From Cyclobacteriaceae bacterium (GTDB lineage: Bacteria > Bacteroidota > Bacteroidia > Cytophagales > Cyclobacteriaceae): DNA of 64,000 bases. Positions 34,513 to 44,608 of this stretch are shown here, one piece after another. Under the pieces are notes generated by a model. The model ran no database searches and had not been told where the DNA came from. It saw only the letters and a program-made list of their open reading frames with translations. The position numbers and the translations under genes are program-made. Each line of letters opens with the position of its first letter. The first letter of the stretch is position 1. Location: the NCBI GenBank assembly GCA_028285685.1, contig JANQOR010000004.1, forward strand, positions 62,001 through 126,000, in the 5' to 3' direction.

Positions 34513-34615
34513 GACCTCAAAGCTATCTAAAGTCACATGCAATGACATGTGATGTTACCAAAAAATACCTTTTCTGGAAGGGCCAACTACACTTACCTTT
34601 CGAATCTAACTGTGT

Positions 34616-37288
34616 TTACTCATACCTGAGAGCATGTATTGGATTAGATTTTGCAGTAACAAAGGTCTTATAGCCTACTGTGAGTATAGCGATAACTACG
34701 ACGAGCAACCCGGCAAAAAGGAATACCGTGATACCTATCGAAATGCGTGTGGCAAAATTGTTGAGCCAACCGTCCATAATCAGGTAGATAACAGGCCATG
34801 CGATCAAGTTCGCTATAAGGATCAATTGCAGAAACTCTTTAGTCAAGATAAACATGATGCCACTCATCTTGGCACCGAGCGCCTTTCTTATTCCGATTTC
34901 TTTCGTGCGTTGTAGTGCACTGAATGATGAAAGGCCAAACAATCCGAGACATGCTACTACGATAGCAAATGCTGCAAATAAGGTGAAGACGCTGCTAAAT
35001 TGCTGTTCGTTGTCGTAGAGCCTGTTGAAAAAGCTGTCAAGAACAAAGTAGTCGAATGGGTTGCCTGGAAAAAAGCGATCATATGAGGTTTGAGCAGCGC
35101 TGAATGCTTCTTGGAAATTATTTGTCTTCAATTTCAGTGTGAAAAAATTCGAAGCATCCGGCACCAAAGGAAATACTATTGGTGCTACTTCGGATTTTGC
35201 TGACATCTGCTTGTAGTCATCTACAACCCCTACGATCGTTTTCGGTTGTCCCCAAAAAGTAACCTTCTTGTTGATGGCATCCTCAGGGCTCTCATAATCC
35301 AGGAAGCGGACCGCCGCATTGTTAAGTATTACCGCTCCGGTATCTGTAGAAAAGGACTTGCCATAATTCCTTCCTGCAAGCAGTTCTATATCATAGGTAG
35401 GGAAATACTCGTAGTCCACACCAGCAATGTAAATGGTTCTGCGTCTATCGGCAGATTCTTCATCTCTTTTGATCCCATTGGTCCAGAAGATCTCATTTCC
35501 TGGCACGTTGGAACTGGTTGTTACACTCTCTATCTCGCTGTTCCTAAGTAAATCATTTCGAAAAGCTTCAAAAGTGGAAGCGAAAAGAGAATCTGCCCCA
35601 AAGACTTGAGGTCCGCGGATTACCAGTGTATTTGCGAGGTTGAAACCGAGCTTAACATTTTTCATGTGGGATAACTGCTGAGAGACAATGATAGTACCGG
35701 CTATGAGAGAAACAGATGCGGCAAACTGGAATACAACAAGTCCTTTTCTTAAAATGATTCCAGTATGATTTCCGGAAAATTTTCCTTTCAGAACAGAAGA
35801 TGGTTTGAACGATGAGAGCACAAATGCAGGGTATAGACCTGACAAAGTGGATCCTGCCAGGAAAACACCAATGGCAATCAGCCAGAAATTAGCATTTAGA
35901 AGAAAATTGATGCTGAGAACGGATCCGGTCAGTTGGTTGAAATACCTGATACCAAGTATGACAATAACAAGACCCAGCACTAAGGAGATAAAGTTGATAA
36001 CGAGGGCTTCTGTCAGAAACTGATTTACCAACTGTTTTCTGTAGGCTCCCATCGTTTTTCGAACGCCTACTTCCTTGGCTCGTTCAACGGAACGAGCTGT
36101 GGATAGATTGATATAATTGATCCAGGCAATGATCAGTATGAAAAAGGCTACAATGGAGAGAAAGAGAACCGCCTGTCCATCCCCCTGTTCTTCGGGCTCT
36201 GACTCCTGCAGCAGATTAGAGTAGAGGTGAATATCCGTTATAGGTTGTAGAGGAAATTTTTGAATACGTCCACTTTCTTCAAAAATTTCACCTCTTTCTT
36301 CAACTAGGATCTGATCGAATTTCTTGTCAAACTCCTGCGGATTGGCCCCTTCCTTCAAGAGGACGTATGTGTTGTAGTCGTACCAGCCCCATGACTCTTC
36401 TGACGGAACACTTCCATCGTCATTTCTTGTGAAGTTGTTAAGAGTCTCGTATGAAATGAGAAAGTCGAACTTAAAATGTGAGTTATCCGGAACATTTGCA
36501 GCCACACCGGTAATGATAAGATCGAGGTCCAGCCAGGAATTAAAAATGATCGGCTCACCGACAACTTCCGTCCGACCAAAGTATTTTCTCGCAATCTCCT
36601 CTGCTATCACTACCTGGTTCGGCTCATTCAGGGCAGTTTTGGAGTCACCGTGTAGCAGGGGGTAATCAAATATTTGTATTAAAGCCGGATCAGCTATGTG
36701 GATGCGCTCCTCTCTGAATTTGATGTCGTCTTTTTTCATTACTCCGCTTAGTGGATAAGCTCTTGCAAAGTCAATGACCTCAGGCATTTTTTCTTTCATA
36801 AAAGATCCTACACGTGGAACAGCGGCGGCACAATTGATGCGCAGCTGACCATCCTGATAGGTTTTGAACATTACTCGATAGAGGTTTCTATGATTGCTGT
36901 GGAATTTGTCATAGCTGTTTTCATAAGAGACGTATTGCAGAATGAAAATGAATGCAGCTATTCCGAGAGAAAGTCCCAGGATGTTTAATGCGGAATAGAC
37001 CTTATTCTTTGCGATTGTACGAAGTGTTATTTTGAGATAGTTTTTGATCATGGCAGTTGAGCTTGTATGGTACGTTTTTTTTCTTCTTAAATTGTAGTTT
37101 CTGGCTGAGAGCAGGACATCTAGTAAGTATTGTGATGAAGCCAGCAGCCGATTCTTTGTTTCTACTCGTTCCAAAAAGATCTCCTGCAGGTCACCGGAGA
37201 TCTCATCGTAAATTTTCCGATCATAGATCTTCCTTAGGAGATAGATCCCGATTCTAGGTGGCTTGATATCTTTTTGGGTTTTGCTCAA
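34616..37288 (-). CDS. FtsX/MacB-type ABC permease with N-terminal prefix domain
   Basis: 890 residues. The first ~85 residues (YLLRKIYDRKIYDEISGDLQ...) are a small cytoplasmic 'permease prefix' domain; then the first membrane helix (ALNILGLSLGIAAFIFILQ), a MacB-type periplasmic core, three central helices, a second periplasmic core and three C-terminal helices with EIGIRKALGAK, typical FtsX topology. No ATPase gene accompanies it, so it must borrow one or act differently. It follows the PadR regulator after five bases and is probably in one operon with it. Confidence 0.88.
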   Translation of the reverse strand: MSKTQKDIKPPRIGIYLLRKIYDRKIYDEISGDLQEIFLERVETKNRLLASSQYLLDVLLSARNYNLRRKKTYHTSSTAMIKNYLKITLRTIAKNKVYSALNILGLSLGIAAFIFILQYVSYENSYDKFHSNHRNLYRVMFKTYQDGQLRINCAAAVPRVGSFMKEKMPEVIDFARAYPLSGVMKKDDIKFREERIHIADPALIQIFDYPLLHGDSKTALNEPNQVVIAEEIARKYFGRTEVVGEPIIFNSWLDLDLIITGVAANVPDNSHFKFDFLISYETLNNFTRNDDGSVPSEESWGWYDYNTYVLLKEGANPQEFDKKFDQILVEERGEIFEESGRIQKFPLQPITDIHLYSNLLQESEPEEQGDGQAVLFLSIVAFFILIIAWINYINLSTARSVERAKEVGVRKTMGAYRKQLVNQFLTEALVINFISLVLGLVIVILGIRYFNQLTGSVLSINFLLNANFWLIAIGVFLAGSTLSGLYPAFVLSSFKPSSVLKGKFSGNHTGIILRKGLVVFQFAASVSLIAGTIIVSQQLSHMKNVKLGFNLANTLVIRGPQVFGADSLFASTFEAFRNDLLRNSEIESVTTSSNVPGNEIFWTNGIKRDEESADRRRTIYIAGVDYEYFPTYDIELLAGRNYGKSFSTDTGAVILNNAAVRFLDYESPEDAINKKVTFWGQPKTIVGVVDDYKQMSAKSEVAPIVFPLVPDASNFFTLKLKTNNFQEAFSAAQTSYDRFFPGNPFDYFVLDSFFNRLYDNEQQFSSVFTLFAAFAIVVACLGLFGLSSFSALQRTKEIGIRKALGAKMSGIMFILTKEFLQLILIANLIAWPVIYLIMDGWLNNFATRISIGITVFLFAGLLVVVIAILTVGYKTFVTAKSNPIHALRYE

Positions 37289-37293
37289 ATCAG

Positions 37294-37626
37294 CTAAACA
37301 AGTTGAAAAGAAAGCTGAGGAATTGTTTTCCAGAGCTGTTGTTTAAGATCTTTTGATTGCTGAAGTGCAACGAGACCAGTATTAGTAATCCGGAAATATC
37401 GTTTTTGTTTCCCACCTCGTTTGCTGGTAGCTCCACCGAACTCTGAAGTAAGAAATCCTTTGTCCTCCAACCGGTAGAGAGAGGAATGAATTGCACTGAT
37501 GTTGACTATTCTATTCGCATGTTCCGCAATACTGGACTTCACAGAAACAGCGTAGGCTTCTGTTCCCAACGAGGCAACTGTGAGGAGCACGAGCTCTTCA
37601 AATTCACCAAGGTTTGTACCTTTCAT
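37294..37626 (-). CDS. PadR-family transcriptional regulator
   Basis: 110 residues, winged helix: GEFEELVLLTVASLGTEAYAVSV, then the recognition region ISAIHSSLYRLEDKGFL and the wing RGGKQKRYFRITNTG. Members of this family repress neighbouring transporter or stress genes and often their own. It is the first gene of a two-gene unit with the permease at 34616. The upstream region contains TGTAAAC twice (37656-37662 and 37689-37695), possible operator half-sites. Confidence 0.9.
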   Translation of the reverse strand: MKGTNLGEFEELVLLTVASLGTEAYAVSVKSSIAEHANRIVNISAIHSSLYRLEDKGFLTSEFGGATSKRGGKQKRYFRITNTGLVALQQSKDLKQQLWKTIPQLSFQLV

Positions 37627-37768
37627 AATTAATTTTGGTTTATTATCCTCATAAATGTAAACTATATAAATACGATAATCATCATTTTTGTAAACATTAT
37701 AGATAGATTACGTGGAAGTGAGGAATTGGTTCAAAGCTCTAAAGGTATTACTCGTAGATCTGCCTCGA

Positions 37769-38221
37769 TCAAGGGAAATGCATCTTCATACCCTGATGCG
37801 TTGCTACAAAGCCTAGTGATTCGTAAAATTTTAAGGCCTGTGGCCTCTTCTTATCGGTAGTCAATTGAAATACATGAGCTCCTTTGGTTCGGGCTCGATC
37901 AATCGCCCACCTAAACATTTGAGATCCAAGGCCTTCGCCCCGCTGATCTTTTCTTATACGGACAGCTTCGATTTGAGCACGTACACCACCTTGATAGGTG
38001 AGATATGGAATGAAGGTAAGCTGAAATGTACCAACAACTTCTTCTTGATCTTCAACTACCATGAGCTCTTGATTGGGATCGGAATCAATCCTTTCAAATC
38101 CCTCAATGTATGAAGCAGGCAAGGGATTCTGAAAGTTTTCCCGTTGACGGCCGAGCTCATCATCTGCAAGCATTGCCACAATGGCAACTAGGTCATTCCT
38201 AGTGGCTTCCCTGATTTTCAT
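37769..38221 (-). CDS. GNAT family N-acetyltransferase
   Basis: 150 residues, complete GNAT fold. Acetyl-CoA binding motif A is visible as VRIRKDQRGEGLGSQMF (RxxGxG), followed by motif B YESLGFVATHQG. The substrate is unknown; the order of strands resembles small-molecule or aminoglycoside-type acetyltransferases but no specific residues support this. It sits alone between the two PadR-permease clusters. Confidence 0.88.
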   Translation of the reverse strand: MKIREATRNDLVAIVAMLADDELGRQRENFQNPLPASYIEGFERIDSDPNQELMVVEDQEEVVGTFQLTFIPYLTYQGGVRAQIEAVRIRKDQRGEGLGSQMFRWAIDRARTKGAHVFQLTTDKKRPQALKFYESLGFVATHQGMKMHFP

Positions 38222-38349
38222 GTTTTTGGTGTTTTAGATTCCAAACTTACAAGGTTATGTATGTCATTCCATTTTGTCTTGGTCCTTAGCAAAAAAATAA
38301 GAATCACCTTTATAGACGATTCTCATTTTTACGGTGTTCATTTTTGGAA

Positions 38350-40986
38350 TCACTCCATTCTCAAATTACTAGCAGGATTGATATTTGAAATTTTCCGCAC
38401 CATCCATAGAATAGGAAGGCCACCAAGGATGAACATGAAAAGTATACTTAACGCGATCTCAAGCCACCCAATACCAACATTGTATTTGTTGATCATGTTG
38501 ACGAAAGCTTTCTCGTAAAAAAAATACGCGATAGGTGTAGCAATTAAAGTTGCAATTACAAGTAGTTTAAGAAAGCTGCCACCTAAGACCTTGTATAAGT
38601 CCATCAGTGAGGCTCCCATGATTTTTCTAACAGCTACCTCTTTGACTCGATTTTCTGTAAAATACACGACCATGCCCAGCAGTCCAATGCAAGAGATGGT
38701 AATTGAAAGCGCCCCTAGAAAACCGAATATTTTTAGAATTCCCATCGTTGATTCGTAGGATTCCTCAATTTGATGATCAAGAAAAAACGACTCGAATGGC
38801 ACATTTTGGTCAATGGATTCCCACTTTGATTCTAACTGCTCGATTGTTTCAATGATGTTTTCGCTTTCTACTTTTAGCAATGCATATCTCGCTTTTTCTG
38901 TCGAGTACCTCAGGATTAGTGGTTGGATGCCCATGTTCAGTTGCATGAAATTGAAATCTTCAACGATGCCCACTATGGTACCCTTCTGGTGCCCTGCGAT
39001 AAGAAAACTGAGCGAATCTCCTTCGGGATTTAATATCCTATTTCTTTTCATGAACTCTTGATTGACCAGGAATCGTTCATTTTCCTTTTGAGTGATTTTC
39101 GTTACGTTCTCTCCCCATTGCATTTTGAAATCCAAAGAGGAAATGAAGTGCTGGTCGATAAAGATCTGGTAAGCCTCAATTGAATCTTCGAGGTTGTCAA
39201 CCTGCTTTGCTGTAGTCCAGTTTAGGCCTGCTTCAAGGCCTGGCATATTTGAAGAAAGACTAATGGTGTTTACTCCTGGCGTTGTAGCGAATTCATTGAA
39301 GAGTAACTGTTCATCCACTCCTTTTAGAGGCACTGCAAGCACGTTGTCCTTGTTAAATCCAAGGTTATAGTTTAGCATGTCCTTGTGCTGCTTTATTATC
39401 ACACCAATGCCGATGATAAACACCAGTGAGATAACGAATTGAACTACCATTAGCGATTTTCGTACCGTAGATATGCTTACCGATTTGGAGGACACTTCTG
39501 TTTTCAATGATTGCAGTGGCTCTATTTTTGAAAAATACAAGGCAGGAAAAACACCAGCGACTATACCAGTAAAAAGGCCAAAAACCACAAACCATCCGAC
39601 CATACTTGGAGTAAGAGAAAGATCCAGCATCTCTGATCCAATGACCATGTTAAGGAACTCTGATCTTATCAGGGTAAAAATGAAAATGGTACCGACAAGG
39701 GCAATACAGGTTAGGATGATAGCCTCAACAACAAACTGATAGGCAACTTGCTTTCGACTGCTCCCGACAACTTTCCTAATACCTATTTCCTTTGCCCTTT
39801 TAAGCGCCCTCGCAATCATCAGGTTTGTATAATTGAAACACGCTGGAATTAGGATTAGAAACCCCATAAAGAAAAGTAGTACTGTCATTAGCCAGTCGAA
39901 AGGAGTGTTGTCATTGTATAAGTTCCGTCCCGGACTGATCTTAGTAAAGGCCTGAAGGTCGTAGTTTACCGTTCTGTCGTCATAAAATTCGTTGGCCTCT
40001 TCTGACAGGTTGCTCAAAGCGGATCTGAAGTCAGATTGTGATTTGTCCTCGTCGACTAGGATGTAGACGTAGTTGCGCCAATAATTTTCCCATTTTTCCC
40101 TGGCAGAGATACCCACTCTTTTTTCCAGTGAACTGTAAGATGCAAGTGCCTCGAATTTTAGGTGAGTTTGTCTCGGATGCTCTTCAAGTACTCCGGTAAT
40201 TTTGAAATCTCCAAATTCCTTTGTGTGAAGGATCAAGCCAACTGGATTGGTATCCGGGAAAAATTTAGCTGCCGTCTTAGACGAAAGAATGATGCTGTTT
40301 GGTTCGAGAAGAGCAGTTTTTTTGTCACCGTTGCTAAGTTCAAAAGAGAACATGTCGAAATAGGAGGGGTCCGTGTAGACGCCTGAAATTTCAATTTCGT
40401 TCTCGTGGTGGAAAATTGTAGGGTCAAAGCTATAGTTGATCCGAACAGCATTTTTGATTCCAGGATAATTGTCGCTAAGCGCATCATAAACACTGAGAGA
40501 GGTAGTAGCATAGGTCTTGTTTTCTTCCTGATCTCTTACTTTGGTTGTGATGCGATGAATATGTTCTTTATTTTCCTGGAAGTTGTCGAATTGCATCACC
40601 TGAGTGTGCACAGCCAAAATGAGTAAGCTGACGGACATGCCCATAGCTAGTCCGCCAATGTTGATGAGCGTAAAAAGCTTCTGTTTAGCGAAATTTCGCA
40701 GCGCGATTTTGAAGTAATTGTTAAACATTGCAACTGAGTTATGAGCGTAATAATTTGAATAGGAAGCGGACCTTTTTCGCTTCTTAAGGGCGTAGGAGAA
40801 GGAGAGGGACAGAATCTGCCGGTAGTAGATCAGTTGTGCCTTGAATTTTCCGATCTTTTCTAGATTGACCTGAAAATACTCATCAATATCTCCTAAAAGA
40901 TCCTCGGTATCTGCTTTTCTGCTCCACCATTCGAAGGCCTTTCTGGCAAAAGAGGGAGGGGTTGGTCTTGATCGATTTTCCATCAC
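38350..40986 (-). CDS. FtsX/MacB-type permease with prefix domain, second of tandem pair
   Basis: 878 residues. The prefix (RKAFEWWSRKADTEDLLGDIDEYF) precedes SLSFSYALKKRKRSASYSNY, then NNYFKIALRNFAKQKLFTLI and the first helix INIGGLAMGMSVSLLILAV. Two periplasmic MacB-like cores and FtsX domains follow (EIGIRKVVGSSRKQVAYQF; EVAVRKIMGASLMDLYKVL). It is clearly paralogous to the next gene upstream in the operon (40983-43610), with which it overlaps by four bases, so the pair arose by tandem duplication and may form a heterodimer. Confidence 0.88.
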   Translation of the reverse strand: MMENRSRPTPPSFARKAFEWWSRKADTEDLLGDIDEYFQVNLEKIGKFKAQLIYYRQILSLSFSYALKKRKRSASYSNYYAHNSVAMFNNYFKIALRNFAKQKLFTLINIGGLAMGMSVSLLILAVHTQVMQFDNFQENKEHIHRITTKVRDQEENKTYATTSLSVYDALSDNYPGIKNAVRINYSFDPTIFHHENEIEISGVYTDPSYFDMFSFELSNGDKKTALLEPNSIILSSKTAAKFFPDTNPVGLILHTKEFGDFKITGVLEEHPRQTHLKFEALASYSSLEKRVGISAREKWENYWRNYVYILVDEDKSQSDFRSALSNLSEEANEFYDDRTVNYDLQAFTKISPGRNLYNDNTPFDWLMTVLLFFMGFLILIPACFNYTNLMIARALKRAKEIGIRKVVGSSRKQVAYQFVVEAIILTCIALVGTIFIFTLIRSEFLNMVIGSEMLDLSLTPSMVGWFVVFGLFTGIVAGVFPALYFSKIEPLQSLKTEVSSKSVSISTVRKSLMVVQFVISLVFIIGIGVIIKQHKDMLNYNLGFNKDNVLAVPLKGVDEQLLFNEFATTPGVNTISLSSNMPGLEAGLNWTTAKQVDNLEDSIEAYQIFIDQHFISSLDFKMQWGENVTKITQKENERFLVNQEFMKRNRILNPEGDSLSFLIAGHQKGTIVGIVEDFNFMQLNMGIQPLILRYSTEKARYALLKVESENIIETIEQLESKWESIDQNVPFESFFLDHQIEESYESTMGILKIFGFLGALSITISCIGLLGMVVYFTENRVKEVAVRKIMGASLMDLYKVLGGSFLKLLVIATLIATPIAYFFYEKAFVNMINKYNVGIGWLEIALSILFMFILGGLPILWMVRKISNINPASNLRME

Positions 40987-43610
40987 TCGTACCTTAGATT
41001 TCCGGCTGGGTTAGCATTAGCTACCTGAGACGTTTGCCAATAGATGGTCACGAATCCGATTAAAAACAAGAAAATAATGCTTAACAGGACTTCAATGATT
41101 CCGAGCCCACTGCCATAGCGAATTAGGAAATGTAAGAAGACCATATCATAAAAAACGTAGGAGAAGGGAATGGCAATTATCGCTGAGATTACGATCAACT
41201 TGATAAAGTCCTTTGTCAGCAGAAAATAGAGTCCGTTGCTGGAAGCACCCATTATCTTTCGGATAGCAATTTCTTTGGTTCTATTTTCTGTTGTATATGA
41301 AACCATTCCCAATAGACCTAGGCATGCAATGGAGATTGCAAAGGTGCTGAGGAACCCAAAAATTTTGATTTGTGCAGTCAAGAAGAAATATGCTGTCTCA
41401 ATTTCATCATTTAGGAATGTAGCTTCAAAATTGACTTTTTGATCCACGCTACTCCAGATATCGTCTAGGTCATCGATCGTTTTTTTGATGTCAGGGGAAT
41501 TTATGGTCAATAGTGCGTAGTTACTCTCTTCGAGTGAGTGCCGGAAAACCAGTGGATCAATTAGCTCACTTAGAGGTTCGAAGTTAAAATCCTCCATTAT
41601 ACCTACGATTCGACATTTGGTACCATCAGCAAGTGTGAATGTCAACGAATCCTTTTGCAAATTGAAAACAGCTACAGAGCGCATAAATTGCTCGTTGACA
41701 AGCACTAGTTCTTCATTCTGAGTTGACTTTGACAGACTTTCACTTTCTCCCCAAGCGAGTTTCACCTTCATGTTTTCAATAAAGTTTTCGCCAATGAAGA
41801 CTTGACTGACATTAATTGTGTCCAGATCATTCGGTGTCATTTCCTCTGTTCCTGATAGAAAAATGCCGGGCAGGTTAGAGGACGTGGTAACAGCCTTGAC
41901 GTCTGGATGATTCTTAAGCTCATTTATTGCAACTTGTTTGTCAATATCTCGCAGTGGTATGGCCAGAACATTATCAGACTCGAACCCGTGATTGTTGTTA
42001 AATACATATCTATACTGCTTGGCAATAGCACTTACTCCAATTATGAAGAATAGTGATAGGAAGAACTGAAAGACAAATAGACCCTTTTTCATCCCTGAAA
42101 TGCTTCCTGACCTATTCGTGATCTCGCCTTTGAGCGTATGAATTGGATTTAATCGAGAAAAATACAGGGCAGGGAATATTCCGGCGAGTACTCCTACTAG
42201 CAGGGTAAACAGGATGAAAACTGAAACTAGCGTGAAGTTAAGGGACGTATCGAGTACCGAGGCAGAGCCTACCATCTCCAGGAATTCATTTCTTATCTCT
42301 ATGAAAATGAAAATAGATCCAACCAGGGATAAGAATGTCAGCAAGATTGTTTCCACGATGAACTGCATTTTTATTTGGTTTTTTTCGGCTCCAACAACCT
42401 TCCTGACACCGATTTCCCTTGCTCTTTTTAAAGCTCTGGCAATTGAAAGGTTTATGTAATTGAAAACAGCCGGAAGGAGAATCAGGAGCCCGATAAACAT
42501 GAAAAACATGAGAGAAGGCTGATCCCAGCCAATTCCTAAGGCATTGCTGACGTTCCAACGAGGTACGACATCTTCCAAAATGATTGATTGTAATTCGATT
42601 GTGCGATTTGGATTGAATTCAATAGCCTGCTCCGAAACTTGTGTTAACGATTCTGTCAATGTTCGTTTCGCAGTGTTGGGATTCAATAGAAGATATACGT
42701 AGTTGTTCCGGTAGTTTTCCCAATCAGAGTTTAGAGTGGAATTGGGTTCCAGTTGCTCATATGTGCTGTAGGAAGTAAGAATTTCGAAGTAAAAATGTGT
42801 TTGCTTAAGGTCTTCCATTACACCAGTCACATTGAAGCTTCCGTATTCCGTTTCCAAAACTTTACCAATTGGGTCTTCATTTTTGAAAAGCTTTTTAGCA
42901 ACGGATTCTGTCAAAACCATACTATAGGGTTCTTGCAAGGCAGTGGACGGGTTTCCGCTGATTATAGGGAAGCTGAATACATCGAAAAAAGATTCGTTGG
43001 CGAAATATCCATGAAAACGCATTGGGTTTCCATGGTGAATGAACTCTGGTCTAAAGCCTGATTTTATTTTGACGCTTCTTTCAATGAAGGGATATTTTCC
43101 CTCCATGTAGTCACCAACAGCATTGAAGGTGGAGGCGTAGGTTTTGTCCTCACTATCATCTGCGATATAAGTATTGACCTGATAGATGCGATCCTTTTTC
43201 TCATGAAATTCATCGGATCGATAAATGGAGACCGTGATCGAAAGAGCAAGCAGACAGATAGACATTCCCAGCGCAAGTCCCAGAATGTTCAGGGATGTAA
43301 AAAGTTTATGTTTCGAGAAATTGCGAAGAGCAATCTTGAAGTAATTGTTAAGCATAGCAATTGAGTTTTGACTGTAAAAATTTGAATAGGAAGCCGACCT
43401 TTTACGCTTCTTTAAGGCATAGGAGAAGGAGAGGGACAGAACTTGCTTTATGTAAATCATTTGAGCCCGAAGTTTTCCTTTTTTGGAGACGTTGTAGCGG
43501 AAATATTCCTCCATATCTCCCAGGAGATCGTCTGCGTCTGCTTTTTTACACCACCATTTGAAAAGTTGTTGAGCAAAACGTGGAGGACTAGGCATAGTTC
43601 CTTGGTTCAT
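40983..43610 (-). CDS. FtsX/MacB-type permease with prefix domain, first of tandem pair
   Basis: 875 residues with the same layout as its paralogue: prefix RFAQQLFKWWCKKADADDLL, linker SLSFSYALKKRKRSASYSNF (one residue different), membrane helix LNILGLALGMSICLLALSI, two periplasmic cores, and FtsX helices with EIGVRKVVGAEKNQIKMQF and EIAIRKIMGASSNGLYFLL. Overlaps PadR by four bases upstream and its paralogue by four bases downstream. The ATPase is not encoded nearby. The transported substrate or mechanical partner cannot be inferred. Confidence 0.88.
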   Translation of the reverse strand: MNQGTMPSPPRFAQQLFKWWCKKADADDLLGDMEEYFRYNVSKKGKLRAQMIYIKQVLSLSFSYALKKRKRSASYSNFYSQNSIAMLNNYFKIALRNFSKHKLFTSLNILGLALGMSICLLALSITVSIYRSDEFHEKKDRIYQVNTYIADDSEDKTYASTFNAVGDYMEGKYPFIERSVKIKSGFRPEFIHHGNPMRFHGYFANESFFDVFSFPIISGNPSTALQEPYSMVLTESVAKKLFKNEDPIGKVLETEYGSFNVTGVMEDLKQTHFYFEILTSYSTYEQLEPNSTLNSDWENYRNNYVYLLLNPNTAKRTLTESLTQVSEQAIEFNPNRTIELQSIILEDVVPRWNVSNALGIGWDQPSLMFFMFIGLLILLPAVFNYINLSIARALKRAREIGVRKVVGAEKNQIKMQFIVETILLTFLSLVGSIFIFIEIRNEFLEMVGSASVLDTSLNFTLVSVFILFTLLVGVLAGIFPALYFSRLNPIHTLKGEITNRSGSISGMKKGLFVFQFFLSLFFIIGVSAIAKQYRYVFNNNHGFESDNVLAIPLRDIDKQVAINELKNHPDVKAVTTSSNLPGIFLSGTEEMTPNDLDTINVSQVFIGENFIENMKVKLAWGESESLSKSTQNEELVLVNEQFMRSVAVFNLQKDSLTFTLADGTKCRIVGIMEDFNFEPLSELIDPLVFRHSLEESNYALLTINSPDIKKTIDDLDDIWSSVDQKVNFEATFLNDEIETAYFFLTAQIKIFGFLSTFAISIACLGLLGMVSYTTENRTKEIAIRKIMGASSNGLYFLLTKDFIKLIVISAIIAIPFSYVFYDMVFLHFLIRYGSGLGIIEVLLSIIFLFLIGFVTIYWQTSQVANANPAGNLRYE

Positions 43611-43933
43611 TTTATGGAGAGTTCAACTTTGGTGTTCGCCCACAATTGATCTCGAAGCGATTTCATCTCATTCAGGCTTGTAATGGCATTACTAGTGAGC
43701 TCGAAGTATCGCTTTCTTCGACCACCTCTTTCCTTTGTTGGCTCACCCTGATAGGAGGTGATAAATCCTTTTTCTTCTAGCCTTGTCAGTGTGGAGTGCA
43801 TCGCACCAATGCTTAGATTGCGTTTAGCCCTTTCGTTGATATCGCGTAGAATTGCCAACCCGTAAGCTTCCTGTCCAAGATTCGCAATGGTCAACAGAAC
43901 CAGTTCTTCAAATTCGCCTAAATAGCCTTTCAT
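43607..43933 (-). CDS. PadR-family transcriptional regulator
   Basis: 108 residues: GEFEELVLLTIANLGQEAYGLAI, IGAMHSTLTRLEEKGFI and the wing RGGRRKRYFELTSNA. It is about as similar to the PadR at 37294 as expected for paralogues and heads the three-gene unit with two permeases (4-base overlaps throughout). The perfect 26-bp direct repeats immediately upstream, one of which abuts the start codon, are the likely operator for autorepression. Confidence 0.9.
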   Translation of the reverse strand: MKGYLGEFEELVLLTIANLGQEAYGLAILRDINERAKRNLSIGAMHSTLTRLEEKGFITSYQGEPTKERGGRRKRYFELTSNAITSLNEMKSLRDQLWANTKVELSIK

Positions 43934-44006
43934 ATATGTTTCTATTTTTGAGAATAAATGTAATACGACATACTTGTTCCATATGTTTCTATTTTTGAGA
44001 ATAAAT
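43934..44006 (-). repeat. Perfect 26-bp direct repeat, candidate PadR operator
   Basis: Two identical 26-base copies at 43934-43959 and 43981-44006, start-to-start 47 bases. Each contains the short inverted repeat TTCT-(7)-AGAA. The first copy ends directly at the PadR start codon, the second lies where the promoter should be. The spacing of about 4.5 helical turns and the position suggest repressor sites for the adjacent PadR protein. Confidence 0.6.
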
Positions 44007-44033
44007 AAAAAATAAGTGGATTAAATCTGCTAA

Positions 44034-44393
44034 TCAGAGGTCTTCTACAAAGAAGACAGCATTTTTATTTAGATCGTAGAACCCGAATTCCTTGGTATTC
44101 CATGGTGTTTTAGATCTCAGTTTTTCCTCAGATACGGTACCCCTTTTCACAAATTCTTCAAAAATAGGGGAGACATCTTCAACAAAGATTTTGATGACAG
44201 AGCCACCAAGAAGCGGGTCTTCGTCTGTATCAGCGTGCCATTGCAAATGGATTTCCAAATTATCCCTTTGCATTCCGGCATACATGTTATCTCCAAATAC
44301 ATACCTAAAACCTGTGTGTTCTTCGTACCATTTTAGGTCTCTTTCAATGTCTAGTGAAGGCAAAACGGGAATGATTCCAAGGGCGGATTTCAT
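44034..44393 (-). CDS. VOC (glyoxalase/bleomycin-resistance fold) protein
   Basis: 119 residues, one VOC-fold unit: IIPVLPSLDIERDLKWYEEHTGFRY at the start, LEIHLQWHAD in the middle, and EFGFYDLNKNAVFFVED at the end. These correspond to the paired beta-alpha-beta-beta-beta modules. Similar short proteins include bleomycin-binding proteins, but the ligand cannot be told from sequence. Transcribed upstream of, and in the same direction as, the PadR operon; its end lies 28 bases from the operator repeat. Confidence 0.8.
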   Translation of the reverse strand: MKSALGIIPVLPSLDIERDLKWYEEHTGFRYVFGDNMYAGMQRDNLEIHLQWHADTDEDPLLGGSVIKIFVEDVSPIFEEFVKRGTVSEEKLRSKTPWNTKEFGFYDLNKNAVFFVEDL

Positions 44394-44608
44394 AGCTCTA
44401 TTAATTGTGGTTCTTTTCTTTTCAAGTGCTCAAATTATTTGATCAGGTAGAACGTTCAAATTAGCACTTTTTCTGAAAAGTGGATGTAACGTAAAGGTTC
44501 CTAACTCAATTTTAATCCCTGGCGGTCCTGGCCTGGATTTCCCCTACTTCTCCAAATCTTCATATAAAATGATTGCGATTGCTTAATTTGATCAAAAACC
44601 TAACAATT

